From assembly GCA_026168455.1 (NCBI GenBank), contig CM047425.1, positions 40,444,711 to 40,508,710 on the forward strand: 64,000 nucleotides of DNA, given 5' to 3'. A model generated the notes under the pieces. That model searched no databases, was not told the origin of the DNA, and saw nothing but the letters and a program-made list of their open reading frames with translations. A program made the position numbers and the translations under genes. Positions within the stretch are counted from its first letter, which is position 1; each line of letters begins with the position of its first letter. This DNA is from Theocolax elegans. Its lineage: Eukaryota > Arthropoda > Insecta > Hymenoptera > Cerocephalidae. Positions 25,081 through 37,660 of the stretch are shown here, in pieces.

Positions 25081-25529
25081 TACACTTTTCCAAATATCCA
25101 TATGTGATATATACAATGGGTTAAAAATTAATACATTAATTATTGCATTTTTAAGATAATTCATAACTTTTTACAGAACTGAAGGCCATAAAAATGCTAC
25201 AGACTATTTGAAAGGTATTGCTCCAAGCTTTCTTTCAAACTTTTGGATAAAAAATCAATTGTAGCGCACTTACACTTTTTTTAAGTTGAATATTGGGATG
25301 TATTTTATATAAAATTTACATTGAAATTAGAAATTCTAACCCAGAAGTGTGTGTGTGTATGTGTGTGCGTGTGTGGTGTACGTGTTATTTGTTTTTTCAA
25401 GAATAGATAATATATGTATTTTTTCCGTGCGCAAAAAAAAGTGAATATAACTTGAAAGAATGTGTATTAGTTTACTTATTCCTGATAAAACTCATAAAAT
25501 AAAAACGGACCTAAAATTTAATGTAATAT
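25081..25529. repeat. Fragment shared with 36425-36885 and 41310-41500
   Basis: It contains the family-P internal block (aactttttacagaactgaaggccataaaaatg … attctaacccagaag), a short TG/TGCG microsatellite (25345-25385) and the sequence ttttttcaagaatagataatatatgtattttttccgtgcgc. The last of these also begins the Helitron-like repeats near 38945 and 42125. DIRS unit copy 2 starts abruptly at about 25530 inside this repeat. Confidence 0.65.
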
Positions 25530-26054
25530 TTTTATAATTATAATTTTTCAAGAAATTAAGTTAACTTGATGCATTTTTAAGGAAATCTTACGCATTAAAT
25601 ATTTTTGAAATTTTGAGTCTTTAAATTCGAGAATACATATTTTTGCCACGTATCTGATCTGCCCAGGAATACTGTTTTGCTACCTTATTAGTCATTGCTT
25701 TTTCCAACCAGTTATTTGTGAATATTTGTTTATTACCAATTTGCTGAAGCGTATTTGTCTGAAACATAAAATTTATAAAACAACTTAATAATTTTTATTT
25801 TTATTATGAGAATTATTCTTTTCAACTTTATAAATAAAACATTTTAAACTTTCATAGTAGTAGAATTATTAATAATTATATTTCATTCGCCTCGTTCTCA
25901 AGATTACTTGTATTTACCCTTTTGCCGATAGATGTCACAACGTTTAGAGCTTAACATTAAGAAAATAGAGGCGGCCCCACTCCTATAGTCAGGTTCAGAG
26001 TTCATATTCTTTCATTGTACTATTTTGTTTTTATTTTTATATTATTTTTCATTA

Positions 26055-27215
26055 TGAGTAAGCGACAAGGCATGGTAGTGAATACTTGAACTTTAAATAA
26101 CAGTGGAAACAAATTGGAGACCAACTAGCTGTTCTTTGTAAGGAAAAGGTGATGAAAGCATTAAGATGGCGACGGTTCGACGTCTGAAAAAAAGAGATTG
26201 ACCCTTTTTTCGTAAGGATTATAATAATGACTACGAAATTATTTTTCAAAACATTTTAAAGTATTTGCTAGCATTACGGTGGGATTTACAACAATCAAAG
26301 TATAAACTAAGGAAGCAAATTTTCTTGTTAACATAGCCGCATGAATAAAGCCGACAACTAGATTATTGTTCATTCTTTACACATACTCGTATGATATGTG
26401 TCAATAATTATCTAAGTTTAATGTAACTTTTTCTTGATATCCTTATTAATTTACCTATAGTAAAGCAGATATGTATTAAAGTTGTTTCTCTGAAGAAGTT
26501 CGCAGGACGTATTTTTTTCAGTCTAATTTCTTAGAAATCTACGAAGCGCTCGCAAACAAGCAGTTAAAGATACGCTCGCATGACGTCTGCTTTGTTTGCT
26601 TCGTTCGTAAATTTTGTTCACAAAAACAAATGAGAATAAGGCAGACCATATTGGGTATTAGGTGACGATCCTTACAATATAAATCTTTGGAGATTTCCAT
26701 ACACTCTTCGTTGCAAACTCGTTGCTAATTTTGGTATAAAAATAAAGAAGAGAGAGAAGAGTTCTTACAGAAATATGGTTACCAACCTGGCATTACAATA
26801 CCAAAATTAAATCATGAGTTGGATATATAAAGCGCTCTCTGAAACGAAAGATGATATTATGTTTACAAGATAATAATAACTAGCAGCCGATTCCTTGAAT
26901 GCTATGGGCATGGTTATGACGAACTTTATAGAAGAAATTTATATATTTTAATTAATGTATATAAAGCATTAATTTTTATTTCTAGTATCGATAGAATAGA
27001 AAGTTTGTAAAAGTTGCATGAGCAGGAAAACTCATTACTAAATTAATGAATAGCAAAATAAAATCTAGAAAGGCGCTTATAGAAGCTGGTGTTGACAAGG
27101 AAACAAAATTATTTTAGAGAGTACAGAGTCAAATGTATTCCTCTTTGGAGAGAAGTTAAGCGAAAGGGTTAAAGAGGCTGAGGAAAAAGTAGCTAACTCA
27201 TTTAAGAACTAGTGA
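26055..27215 (+). pseudogene. DIRS-like Gag remnant (copy 2)
   Basis: This is the counterpart of 19480-20675. The 62-residue C-terminal frame that is open in copy 1 is broken here by a two-base loss in aaacaaaatta (near 27108) and a one-base loss in an A-run (near 27207). Content and neighbours are otherwise the same. Non-functional as given. Confidence 0.5.
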
Positions 27216-27301
27216 CTCAAACCGGACGTTAGGTGCCAAACTCTCGTTTTTCTTCAAATTCTTACGGCCGGTAGGGACTACGATGGAATTTCTATTATTC
27301 A

Positions 27302-28152
27302 AGTTATAAGATATATGAATTATTGATCTTTACAAGCCAAAGAAATATTCTTCACATCTCAAGTAAGGCGGACTGTATTAATACCAGCCACTTTATAAAC
27401 CTCACAGGATGAGTGTTTGAAAAAAGACTAAGACAAGCTAGGTCAACAAAATATAACATTTAGTTGATTGTAGTATGAAATTAATTAAAACTTAATAAGA
27501 CGGAGAAAAAAAAAAAAAAATTGTATTTCGCCCTGAGTATGCCTGGTGGGCTCATCAGTAGAGTCCAGGCATCTCGTCTCTAGATACAAATGACAGATAT
27601 AAAAATTTTTGAAAACCAGCTGTATTCTGACGAGGAAGACATGGGTATATATGCTCTACCGATAGCAAACTTTAATAAGTACCACATATTAACAGGTAGC
27701 CCCCTAACGCACTTACATAGAACTAATGTCTTAATCGTCAGACTATTGTTACATAAGGCATATTCGTGATCCAATGCCATATAATTTTAAAATTTGAATT
27801 TTCCAACTATTAGAAAATTTCCTGGACTCTACTGATGAGCCCACCAGGCATACTCAGGGCGAAATACAATTTTTTTTTTTTTTTTCTCCGTCTTATTAAG
27901 TTTTTATTAATTTCATACTACAATCAACTAAATTATATATTTTTGTTGACCTAGCTTGTCTTAGTCTTTTTCAAACACTCATCCTGTGAGGTTTATAAAT
28001 GGCTGGTATTAATACAGTCCGCCTTACTTGAGATGTGAAGAATATTTCTTTGGCTTGTAAGATTAATAAATTCATATATCTTATAACTTAAAGTGTAAGA
28101 AAGCAATAAATTCACGAATTTTTCTAATAGTTTGAAAATTCAAATTTTAAAA
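27302..28152. mobile_element. Fold-back insertion inside the DIRS element (copy 2)
   Basis: Same inverted-arm structure and the same 14-bp bracketing direct repeats ttctattattcaag as in copy 1 (left copy ending near 27302, right copy at about 28153-28166). It is slightly shorter through homopolymer differences in the A-run and T-run. Confidence 0.65.
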
Positions 28153-28189
28153 TTCTATTATTCAAGCCGACAATAATGTTTCAGTTCAA

Positions 28190-30260
28190 ACATACAAAGA
28201 CAGAGATTTAATTTTGGCAACAGCTCTTAAAACCAACCGTTCAATACAAATGCATCGTATAAGGTGTTATTGCTGGTCGTTGATTTATTCTTTAAAAATT
28301 GAAATACAAATTACATCCGATAGATATGTCTTAAGCTGTATTGAGAGATACAAAATAGAGTTTGATAAACGGGTCTATCAGAACAGATTCCCACAGCCAA
28401 GACAATTATCTCAAAATGAATAGACTTAAATGAAACAAGCAATTGGTCGCTTATTACAAAAAAACGCGATAGAATCTTGTAGTCCTCATAAAAGTGAAGT
28501 TATCTCTAAATATATTTTGGTCTTAAAAAAATTGAAAGAGTTTATTCTTACTCCACATTTTAAATTAGAAGATGCTAGGACGGCAGCTATATTAATTTTT
28601 CCAAATTACTTTATGTGTATAATCGATTGTTTTTAAGATTTACTTTTCATAATCAGTTATATCAGTTTGTTTGTTTACCGTTCAAATTAAATATCAGATT
28701 GTTTGTTTACCGTTAAATTAAATATGAGTCCATTCGTTATTACTAAATTTTTAAAACCGGTTATTCCCTTTTTAAGATCAAAAAGTTTCTCAATAGTAGT
28801 ATATTTAGACAATTTCCTTTGTATTGGTAAGATTATAAAACATGTTTGGAAAATGTTAAATTTGTTACAAATTTATTAAAGTTTTTAGGTTTTCTAATTA
28901 ATGAACATAAAGCTGCATGGTACCTTCTATTAAATGAATTTTTTTGGGAATTGTTATTAATTCTGTAGACTGTACTTTATTAATTTAATTTTAATTTATT
29001 TAATTTTAGACTTCGCAATGGTATTTAGGTCAACTAATAGTGGATTGCCCTGCAAGTGAATATGGTATACTATATAAAAAGAATTTGGACCGGGCAAAGG
29101 TATTATATCTTTTGAAATATAATCTAGATTATAGTGGTAAAATTATCATATCTGATGCTGTTTTGGTTGATTTTGCTTGGTGGCGTTGTAACTTATCTTT
29201 GGCAGTGAACAAATTTAAATCATTAGATTTTTTAATGGAGATTTATTCGGACGCATCTAACACTGGCTGGGGCGCGACAACTGGTATCTTAGAAGCTAAT
29301 GATTATTGGGACAATGTACAGAGTATCATATTAATTTTCAGCAGTTTTTGCGGTTAAATACACATTAGAAAATTTAGCAAGTGACCTCCAAAATTGTCAA
29401 ATATTGTTTAGGGTGGACAACACCACGGCCATTTCTTATATAATAAGATAGATTTCTTATATAATAAGTGAGCTAGGGAGATATGTCAATGAGCCGAATA
29501 CAGAATTTTTTTTCAACCTGGGGACATTGATCTTTTTCTCGATCTTCCTTTAATTAATTTTCTTTTACCTCTGACAACATTTAAGACTTAGCGATATGCA
29601 AAAAAGTTAAAAAAAGGAGGTTTTTGCGCATTATATGAGAAAAGATTGATAACACAATTTAGCTCGGAAATACTGATTACAATTCATGTATACTTTGTAA
29701 TAAAAAATATTTTTATTCACTTTTTATATAGCGTCGACGTAGATATTGATGCCGATAGATAATCTAGAATATCAAATGAAGATACTGAATGGGAATTAAG
29801 TAATCATTATTTTAGTCTTATTAAAAATTATTTTTTCCGATGGATGTAGACTTATTTGTTTCTAGTACGAATTCTAAATGTTCATACTTTTCCTCGTGAA
29901 AACCCGATCGCGGCTCTAGTCAGGTAGATGACTTTAAAGTAAACTGGTCACAATTCACCTTCTACATATTCTCTCCATTCAGTGTTATTAAAAACATTGA
30001 CTAAAATTCAGCAAGATAAAGCCTCTGATGTTTCAGTGGTACCTTCTGGTCTGCTCAGCCTTGGTTTCCTCTTTTCAAAGATTTATTAGTGAACAAAGAG
30101 CTTATTTTGGATCCTGATGATAATCTGCTTTTATCTCCCTGCAGAGCCAGCGCGAGTTGGTCCACAGATTCTCAGGTTTTCGTTAAATATTATAGCAGGC
30201 TTATACTACCAGATAGATATGAGTTCGGTTACTCAATCATTAACAAATTAAAAAAAATAT
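28190..30260 (+). pseudogene. DIRS-like reverse transcriptase and RNase H remnant (copy 2)
   Basis: N-terminal RT frames at 28214-28636 are identical to copy 1. The palm frame is broken by lost bases near 28710 and 28830. The thumb through RNase H is open as one 105-residue frame (29040-29357, with YSDASNTGWGA) because a T-run has six T residues here and five in copy 1. The downstream part is at 30089-30240. Stops shared with copy 1 remain, so the element was already dead before duplication. Confidence 0.75.
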
Positions 30261-31224
30261 ATATATATATATACATATATCTGGGCTATTTCACGTCAAG
30301 TGGTATGATGAATTTTTAAATCGTACAAAATTTTGAGAACAGGCTGGAAATATCTTCCAAAAAACAGAAAAAAAATTTTTAGCTGTTAAAAATAATTTGC
30401 CTGAGAGTTATTGCACCATGAAAAATGGAAAATTTTCAATTTCTTAGAAAAAAATGCTATTTTAAAGCCATTTATCTCAAAATCTATTGATTTTTTAAAA
30501 AAACATTCGAGACAACTTTTGTTGAAAATAATCTTTAGAACTTATCTACCCTGGTTACAATTCTTAAAAAAAATTTTATTATCAAAAAATGCGACCACGC
30601 CACAATTGATTTTGATCTAACACCGCTCAAAAGATCACATTTTTCAAGAGCTTTCGAATGGCGGTGGTTATATTATTAGCCACGACCGCTGATAAATGTG
30701 ATACCTTAAAATACATGAAAATTAGTGATTTTATGAGGTTTATAAGGATCAACTTTAACCAGCGGTATTGGCCAATGATCTAACCACCGCTATAGTGTCA
30801 AAAACTCACCAACATGAAGAATTCCCGATGTTTTAATATTCTATAAATTAATTGATATTATTTATAATTTATCTAATATTGTTACGTATAATGATAAAGG
30901 AAAAAATGGTAGGTTATATAATAAATTAAATAGACTGATTTGAGCAGAAATTAATACATATTTATTGGCTCAAAAAGAAAAGAGGGAAAAAGCCAGAAAG
31001 GCATAAAAACCCTCGAAAATTTAATAGAAATATAAATATAATTAACTATTTAAATTTTTATATATTAACAATTCAATTAAAGTGAAGGTGTGATCTGTGC
31101 CAAATATATATATTAATAACCAATTGCGCGTGACACTCGCGTGGTGGTGACTATAACCACTAGTCTTTATAACAATCTCATACATATGATGAGCTAAGAA
31201 TTCGCCGGCAATCAGACGAATTCT

Positions 31225-31349
31225 GTATATATATATATATTATATATATATATATAATATATATATATATATATAATATATATATATATATTATATATAT
31301 ATATATTATATATATATATATATATAATATATATATATATAATATATAT

Positions 31350-31383
<34 letters not shown>

Positions 31384-31400
31384 ATATATATATATATACA
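31225..31400. repeat. TA microsatellite with periodic phase breaks
   Basis: About 175 bp of TA repeats interrupted by taat or atta steps every 10-25 bp. It lies at the junction of DIRS unit copy 2 and a complete family-P fold-back. Such arrays are prone to collapse or expansion in assembly, so its length is uncertain. Confidence 0.9.
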
Positions 31401-31406
31401 TATATC

Positions 31407-32572
31407 TGGGCTATTTCACGTCAAGTGGTATGATGAAATTTTTAAATCGTACAAAATTTTGAGAACAGGCTGGAAATATCTTCCAAAAAACAGAAAAAAA
31501 TTTTTAGCTGTTAAAAATAATTTGCCTGAGAGTTATTGCACCATGAAAAATGGAAAATTTTCAATTTCTTAGAAAAAATGCTATTTTTAAAGCCATTTAT
31601 CTCAAAATCTATTGATTTTTTAAAAAAACATTCGAGACAACTTTTGTTGAAAATAATCTTTAGAACTTATCTACCCTGGTTACAATTCTTAAAAAAAATT
31701 TTATTATCAAAAAATGCGACCACGCCACAATTGATTTTGATCTAACACCGCTCAAAAGATCACATTTTTTGAACACACAAACACCAAATTTTTTTAAAAA
31801 TTTAAATGGGTAATACCATGTTAATTTTTGTGAATTTTTTGTCTTTCTTTAAATTATCATAACTTTTTACGGAATTGAAGGTCATAAAAAGCTACAGACT
31901 ATTTGAAAGGTATTGCTCCAAGCTTTCTTTTAGACCTTTGGATAAAAAAATCAATTGCGGCGAACTTACACTTTTTTAAGTTGAATATTGACATGTAGTT
32001 TATGTAACATTGACCTTAAGATTAGAAATTCTAACCCAGAAGGATAAATTCTACACATAATTAGCAACGAATATTTGTATAGTAAAAGTTGATAGATTTT
32101 GAGTTAAATAGCGATAAACCCAGGCATAACTTACAACAGCGGTCTTGGCCGATAAGCTAACCCAAGCCATTCGAAAGCTCGCGAAAAATGTGAACTTTTG
32201 AGAGGTGTTAGATTAAAATCGATTATGGTGTGGTAGCCGTTTTTGGATATTCAATATGTCCGGGTGTTCTATCTCTTCGAGATTTTAAAATTAAGAAATG
32301 TAACCAGGGTAGATAAGTTCTAAAGATTAATTTAAACAAAAGTTGTTTGTAATGTTTTTTCAAAAAAATCAACAGAATTTGAGATAAATGGCTTTAAAAA
32401 TAGAAATTTTTCTAATAAATTAAAAAATTTCCACTTTTCATGGTCGAATAACTCTTAAGCAAATTTTTTAACACTTAAATTTTTTTTGTATGTTCTGGAA
32501 GATGTTTCCAGCCTGTTCTCAAATTTTGGAGTGATTTAAAATTTTCTCGTACCACTTGACGTGAGATAGACC
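31407..32572. mobile_element. Complete TA-flanked fold-back, family P, copy 1
   Basis: The left end gggctatttcacgtcaagtg is mirrored at the right end as cacttgacgtgagatag. Arms of about 370-400 bp can be followed on both sides (left 31407-31790, right 32175-32572) and share blocks such as gagaacaggctggaaatatc/cctgttctcaaattttgg. The centre carries agctacagactatttgaaagg and attctaacccagaagg. It is flanked by TA repeats on both sides. No transposase is present, so it is a MITE-like non-autonomous element. TA flanks suggest a TA-targeting transposase, but the repeat context hides the target duplication. Confidence 0.7.
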
Positions 32573-32626
32573 TATATATGTATACATATGTATGTATGTA
32601 TGTGGGTGTGTGTGCGTGCGGCGTAA

Positions 32627-32669
<43 letters not shown>

Positions 32670-32689
32670 TCATAAGTATATTCACATAT
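32573..32689. repeat. Microsatellite cluster (GTAT, TG, TA)
   Basis: Short runs of tatgtatgtatg, a TG/GC tract (gtgggtgtgtgtgcgtgcgg) and about 36 bp of TA separate family-P copy 1 from the next repeat. The arrangement recurs at about 38866-38935 and 42000-42112. Confidence 0.85.
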
Positions 32690-33200
32690 ACATATACACA
32701 CACAAATTATTCGCACTGTTAATTTTAATAATTAATCGCAATATTTGTACACTCGACGAAATAATAAGTACGCGAAAAATATTGTAATTCCATTTAACTA
32801 TACGCAGCGAAAGAATAATATACTCGATAGTATTTCGAACTGACGAAATTGACTGCTTGAGAGTCGGACGAGAACTGACTATATGTTTCACAGAATGCTT
32901 AGGCGAAAACCGACGCCTTGTTGACCAGCTGATTATTTGGGAAATTTTTAAGTAAACCCGTTTTACCAGTAGAATATTAAGAATGGGAAAAACCTCTGGA
33001 AAATTTCTTATTTTGCGTCTAAAGCGAGGATCGAACTCGATCGTTACAAGTTTCCCCAAAAACCATAAAATCATAAAACATTTAACCGGACAGCGCGTTC
33101 AAAACGTGCGAGGTTCAAACGGGTTTCTGGCCTGTTTCTACGTTTCAAACCCTTCCAGATCTTTGTATAGCAGGTCAAAATAATTTGAATTATATTGAAT
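32690..33200 (-). repeat. tRNA-like-bearing 0.5-kb repeat, copy 1
   Basis: It is present three times (also 34555-35100 and 40255-40805), always between TA microsatellites. On the minus strand at 33018-33097 there is a tRNA-like module: cgctgtccggttaaatg (box A-like), then cgagttcgatcctcg about 45 bases later. The latter is a good box B within a 4-bp T stem. Near the ends are inverted matches cgcactgttaat (32712-32723 here; mirrored at 35135-35146 after copy 2). The element is GC-richer than its surroundings. The frames within it are short and show no domain. It could be a tRNA-derived SINE or a MITE that captured a tRNA. Confidence 0.5.
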
Positions 33201-33756
33201 AATATTACATCAAATATATATATATATATATATATTATTAAAGTGCGATTATTACGTTAAGTCGATAATAATGTTAACGACTGAACAACCGCCATTCGAA
33301 AGCTCTTGAATAATGTGATCTTTTGAGCGGTGTTAGATCAAAATCAATTGTGGCGTGGTCGCCTTTTTGATAATCAATATTTCCGGGTGTCCTATCTTTT
33401 CGAGATTTCAAAATTATGAATTATTACCTAGGTAGATAAGTTCTTAAGATTATTTTGAACCAAAGTTGTATGAATTGTTCTTTCAAAAAAGTCAATAAAT
33501 TTTTTGAGAAAAATGCTTTAAAAATTGCAATTTTCTAAAAAAATTAAAAGATTTCCATTTTTTATGGTGGAATAACTCTTAGGCAAATTATTTTTAACAC
33601 CTAAAAAATTTTTTCTATTTTCTGGAAGATATTTCCAGCCTGTTCTCAGAATTTGGTGCGATTTAAAATTTTCATCATACTATTTGACATGAAATGGCCC
33701 ATAAATTATCACAACTTTTTCAAGAATTGAAGGTCCCAAAAATGCTACAGACCATT
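33201..33756. repeat. TA tract plus inverted family-P arm
   Basis: A short TA run (33214-33235) is followed by a family-P arm in reverse orientation (about 33285-33680), then part of the family-P centre (33690-33756). The same block follows the other two copies of the 0.5-kb repeat (35150-35640, 40850-41345). No gene. Confidence 0.65.
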
Positions 33757-34514
33757 TTAAAGCCATTTATCTCAAAATCTATTGATTTTTTAAAAAAACA
33801 TTCGAGACAACTTTTGTTGAAAATAATCTTTAGAACTTATCTACCCTGGTTACAATTCTTAAAAAAAATTTTATTATCAAAAAATGCGACCACGCCACAA
33901 TTGATTTTGATCTAACACCGCTCAAAAGATCACATTTTTCAAGAGCTTTCGAATGGCGGTGGTTATATTATTAGCCACGACCGCTGATAAATGTGATACC
34001 TTAAAATACATGAAAATTAGTGATTTTATGAGGTTTATAAGGATCAACTTTAACCAGCGGTATTGGCCAATGATCTAACCACCGCTATAGTGTCAAAAAC
34101 TCACCAACATGAAGAATTCCCGATGTTTTTAATATTCTATAAATTAATTGATATTATTTATAATTTTATCTAATATTGTTACGTATAATGATAAAGGAAA
34201 AAATGGTAGGTTATATAATAAATTAAATAGACTGATTTGAGCAGAAATTAATACATATTTATTGGCTCAAAAAGAAAAGAGGGAAAAAGCCAGAAAGGCA
34301 TAAAAACCCTCGAAAATTTAATAGAAATATAAATATAATTAACTATTTAAATTTTTATATATTAACAATTCAATTAAAGTGAAGGTGTGATCTGTGCCAA
34401 ATATATATATTAATAACCAATGCGCGTGACACTCGCGTGGTGGTGACTATAACCACTAGTCTTTATAACAGATCTCATACATATGATGAGCTAAGAATTC
34501 GCGCAATCAGACGA

Positions 34515-34525
<11 letters not shown>
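33757..34525 (+). repeat. Third, partial copy of the DIRS-unit 3' end
   Basis: From cattttaaagccatttatctc onward this equals 23930-24695 (family-P arm remainder plus the 430-bp tail), ending in the same TA microsatellite. The join to the preceding inverted family-P block is abrupt and occurs within homologous sequence. That suggests recombination or template switching between repeats, or an assembly join. Confidence 0.75.
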
Positions 34526-34554
<29 letters not shown>

Positions 34555-34558
<4 letters not shown>

Positions 34559-35100
34559 ATACTCATAAGTATATTCACATATACATATACACACACACAA
34601 ATTATTCGCACTGTTAATTTTAATAATTAATCGCAATATTTGTACACTCGACGAAATAATAAGTACGCGAAAAATATTGTAATTCCATTTAACTATACGC
34701 AGCGAAAGAATAATATACTCGATAGTATTTCGAACTGACGAAATTGACTGCTTGAGAGTCGGACGAGAACTGACTATATGTTTCACAGAATGCTTAGGCG
34801 AAAACCGACGCCTTGTTGACCAGCTGATTATTTGGGAAATTTTTAAGTAAACCCGTTATTACCAGTAGAATATTAAGAAATGGGAAAAACCTCTGGAAAA
34901 TTTCTTATTTTGCGTCTAAAGCGAGGATCGAACTCGATCGTTACAAGTTTCCCCAAAAACCATAAAATCATAAAACATTTAACCGGACAGCGCGTTCAAA
35001 ACGTGCGAGGTTCAAACGGGTTTCTGGCCTGTTTCTACGTTTCAAACCCTTCCAGATCTTTGTATAGCAGGTCAAAATAATTTGAATTATATTGAATAAT
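34555..35100 (-). repeat. tRNA-like-bearing 0.5-kb repeat, copy 2
   Basis: Near-identical to 32690-33200. The tRNA-like module is at about 34915-34995 on the minus strand. Following sequence to 35146 includes the inverted end match ttaacagtgcgattatt. Confidence 0.5.
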
Positions 35101-36059
35101 ATTATACATCAATATATATATATATATATATATTATTAACAGTGCGATTATTACGTTAAGTCGATAATAATGTTAACGACTGAACAACCGCCATTCGAAA
35201 GCTCTTGAATAATGTGATCTTTTGAGCGGTGTTAGATCAAAATCAATTGTGGCGTGGTCGCCTTTTTGATAATCAATATTTCCGGGTGTCCTATCTTTTC
35301 GAGATTTCAAAATTATGAATTATTACCTAGGTAGATAAGTTCTTAAGATTATTTTGAACCAAAGTTGTATGAATTGTTCTTTCAAAAAAGTCAATAAATT
35401 TTTTGAGAAAAATGCTTTAAAAATTGCAATTTTCTAAAAAAATTAAAAGATTTCCATTTTTTATGGTGGAATAACTCTTAGGCAAATTATTTTTAACACC
35501 TAAAAAATTTTTTCTATTTTCTGGAAGATATTTCCAGCCTGTTCTCAGAATTTGGTGCGATTTAAAATTTTCATCATACTATTTGACATGAAATGGCCCA
35601 TAAATTATCACAACTTTTTCAAGAATTGAAGGTCCCAAAAATGCTACAGACCATTTGAAAGGTATTGCTCCTAGCTTTCTTCTAGACATTTGGATAAAAA
35701 AATCAATTTTTGCGCACTTAACCTTTTTTTAAGTTGAATATTGACATGTAGTTTATGTAACATTGTCCTTGAGATTAGAAATTCTAACCCAGAAGGATAA
35801 ATTCTAGACGTAATTAGCTACAAATGTTACATATAATGTTCTATAGTAAAAATTAAAAGATATTGAGTTTAATATCGGTAAACCCAGCTGGTGTTGAAAA
35901 AAACTTGGAAAAATTCACTTTTTCAGGTTAGAATAACTTTTGAGCAAATAGATTCCACCTAAAAATTTTTTTCTGTATTCTGAAAGACATTTGCTATTTG
36001 TACCCAAAATATGGTGCATTTTAAAATTTTAATCGGACCAATATATATATATATTTATA
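35101..36059. repeat. Inverted family-P arm and centre
   Basis: TA run, family-P arm in reverse (35180-35600), then the family-P centre in forward orientation (35600-35890) and a diverged arm-like end (35890-36040, gaaagacatttgctatttg). The same 0.9-kb block occurs at 40850-41760. No gene. Confidence 0.65.
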
Positions 36060-36885
36060 ATATATAAATATTTCGCCGCCGCCGTGTCTAAGAATTCAGA
36101 ATTCAACATATATATATATATTATATATATATATATTATATATATATATATATATTATATATATATATATATATTATATATATATATATATATATAATAT
36201 ATATATATATACTATGTTCATGTATATGATATATATATATTGTCATATATATATGGTGTGTGTGTGCATGTTTGTATGTGTGTGTGTGTGTATTTGTGTG
36301 TGTGCGTGCGTGTGGTGGCTTGTGTGTGCGTGTGCGTGCGTGCGTGTGTGTGTGTGTACGTGTGTGTTTGTGTGTGAGTGTGTGTATGTGTGTGTGTGTG
36401 TGTGGTGAGTGTGTGTGTGTGTGATCATACACTTTTCCAAATATCCATATGTGATATATACAATGGGTTAAAAATTAAATACATTAATTATTGCATTTTT
36501 AAGATAATTCATAACTTTTTACAGAACTGAAGGCCATAAAAATGCTACAGACTATTTGAAAGGTATTGCTCCAAGCTTTCTTTCAAACTTTTGGATAAAA
36601 AATCAATTGTAGCGCACTTACACTTTTTTTAAGTTGAATATTGGGATGTATTTTATATAAAATTTACATTGAAATTAGAAATTCTAACCCAGAAGGTGTG
36701 TGTGTGTATGTGTGTGCGTGTGTGCGTGTACGTGTTATTTGTTTTTTCAAGAATAGATAATATATGTATTTTTTTCCGTGCGCAAAAAAAAAGTGAATAT
36801 AACTTGAAAGAATGTGTATTAGTTACTTATTCCTGATAAAACTCATAAAATAAAAACGGACCTAAAATTTAATGTAATGTTTTTA
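36060..36885. repeat. Second copy of the TA/GCC/TG microsatellite block and following fragment
   Basis: Counterpart of 24715-25520: tttcgccgccgccgtgtctaa, TA arrays, then a TG tract broken by cg and ttg variants (36254-36423), then the fragment with aactgaaggccataaaaatg. Frames across the TG tract are repeat peptides, not genes. Confidence 0.8.
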
Positions 36886-37655
36886 AAAATATGCACAATT
36901 TTACGAAGATAAAATAAATATTAATCAAGTATAACATACACTTTTCCAAATATCTATATGTGAAATATACAATAAATTAAAAATTAATACATTAATTATT
37001 GCATTTTTAAGATAATTCTATTATAAACAGTAATGGCAAAAGAAAATTCAAATTTTAACAGAGGCAATATAAAATACGAATTACATTTCAAAAGTTTTTT
37101 CGAAAATTATTATTTTAGTAGTTTTTAATTTAAATATTATTCAAATCAAATTTAAAAATTGTTTGGAGATTACGTATATTTATATAAAACAATATTTTAA
37201 ATAAACAAGTATGTATTATTAGATACAAAAGGTTATTTAAGGAATGCCTTTGTTTATAATAATTAAAATAAATATATGGCTCTGTAACTAAAGGGAAAAA
37301 TAAATTGGATATAATTATGGATTAAAACGCAAATTTGAAAGCGGGTGCAAATTACGATTTACGGGAGAAATGGAAGAAACAGGTTTTTATTTATATACCG
37401 CTAAAATGTTATAAATAATTCTTTAAAGCTAATACAAAAATTAATTTAATTAAGGAGAAAGTTTTATTACTCTTAAAGCATAAAATATTAATGACATGTA
37501 GAACTCTTGGCGATGACTTAAATAAATTAATTTTAGGAGGTAAAGTTCTATTAAATCCGTTTCAAATAATCTAAAATTTTAATAGGTTTTTACTAAATAC
37601 TACAATGAAGTATATGCACTTTACTATTTTTGGTAAGTTAATTGTTCATTACCAT
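36886..37655 (+). repeat. 5' part of the Helitron-like repeat, copy 1 (3' end absent)
   Basis: It is homologous to 39080-39900 and 42270-43740 (shared gtataacatacacttttccaaata, gataattctattataaacag, ggagaaatggaagaaacagg, gttttattactcttaaag). It stops near 37650 where a family-P fold-back begins. The site equivalent to the F2 insertion (aaaataaatatatgg, 37265-37279) is empty here. No ORF. Confidence 0.65.
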
Positions 37656-37660
37656 ATATA

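Larger units (their letters stand above)
25530..31215 (+). repeat. 5.7-kb DIRS-bearing unit, copy 2
   Basis: This is a near-identical duplicate of 18955-24695. Single-base deletions relative to copy 1 are frequent in homopolymers (for example aaaaaggtg to aaaaggtg near 26145). Some differences restore a frame that is broken in copy 1 and others break a frame that is open there. It includes Gag-like remains (about 26050-27215), the fold-back (about 27300-28165), RT/RNase H (28190-30260) and a family-P arm (30280-30805). Confidence 0.9.
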
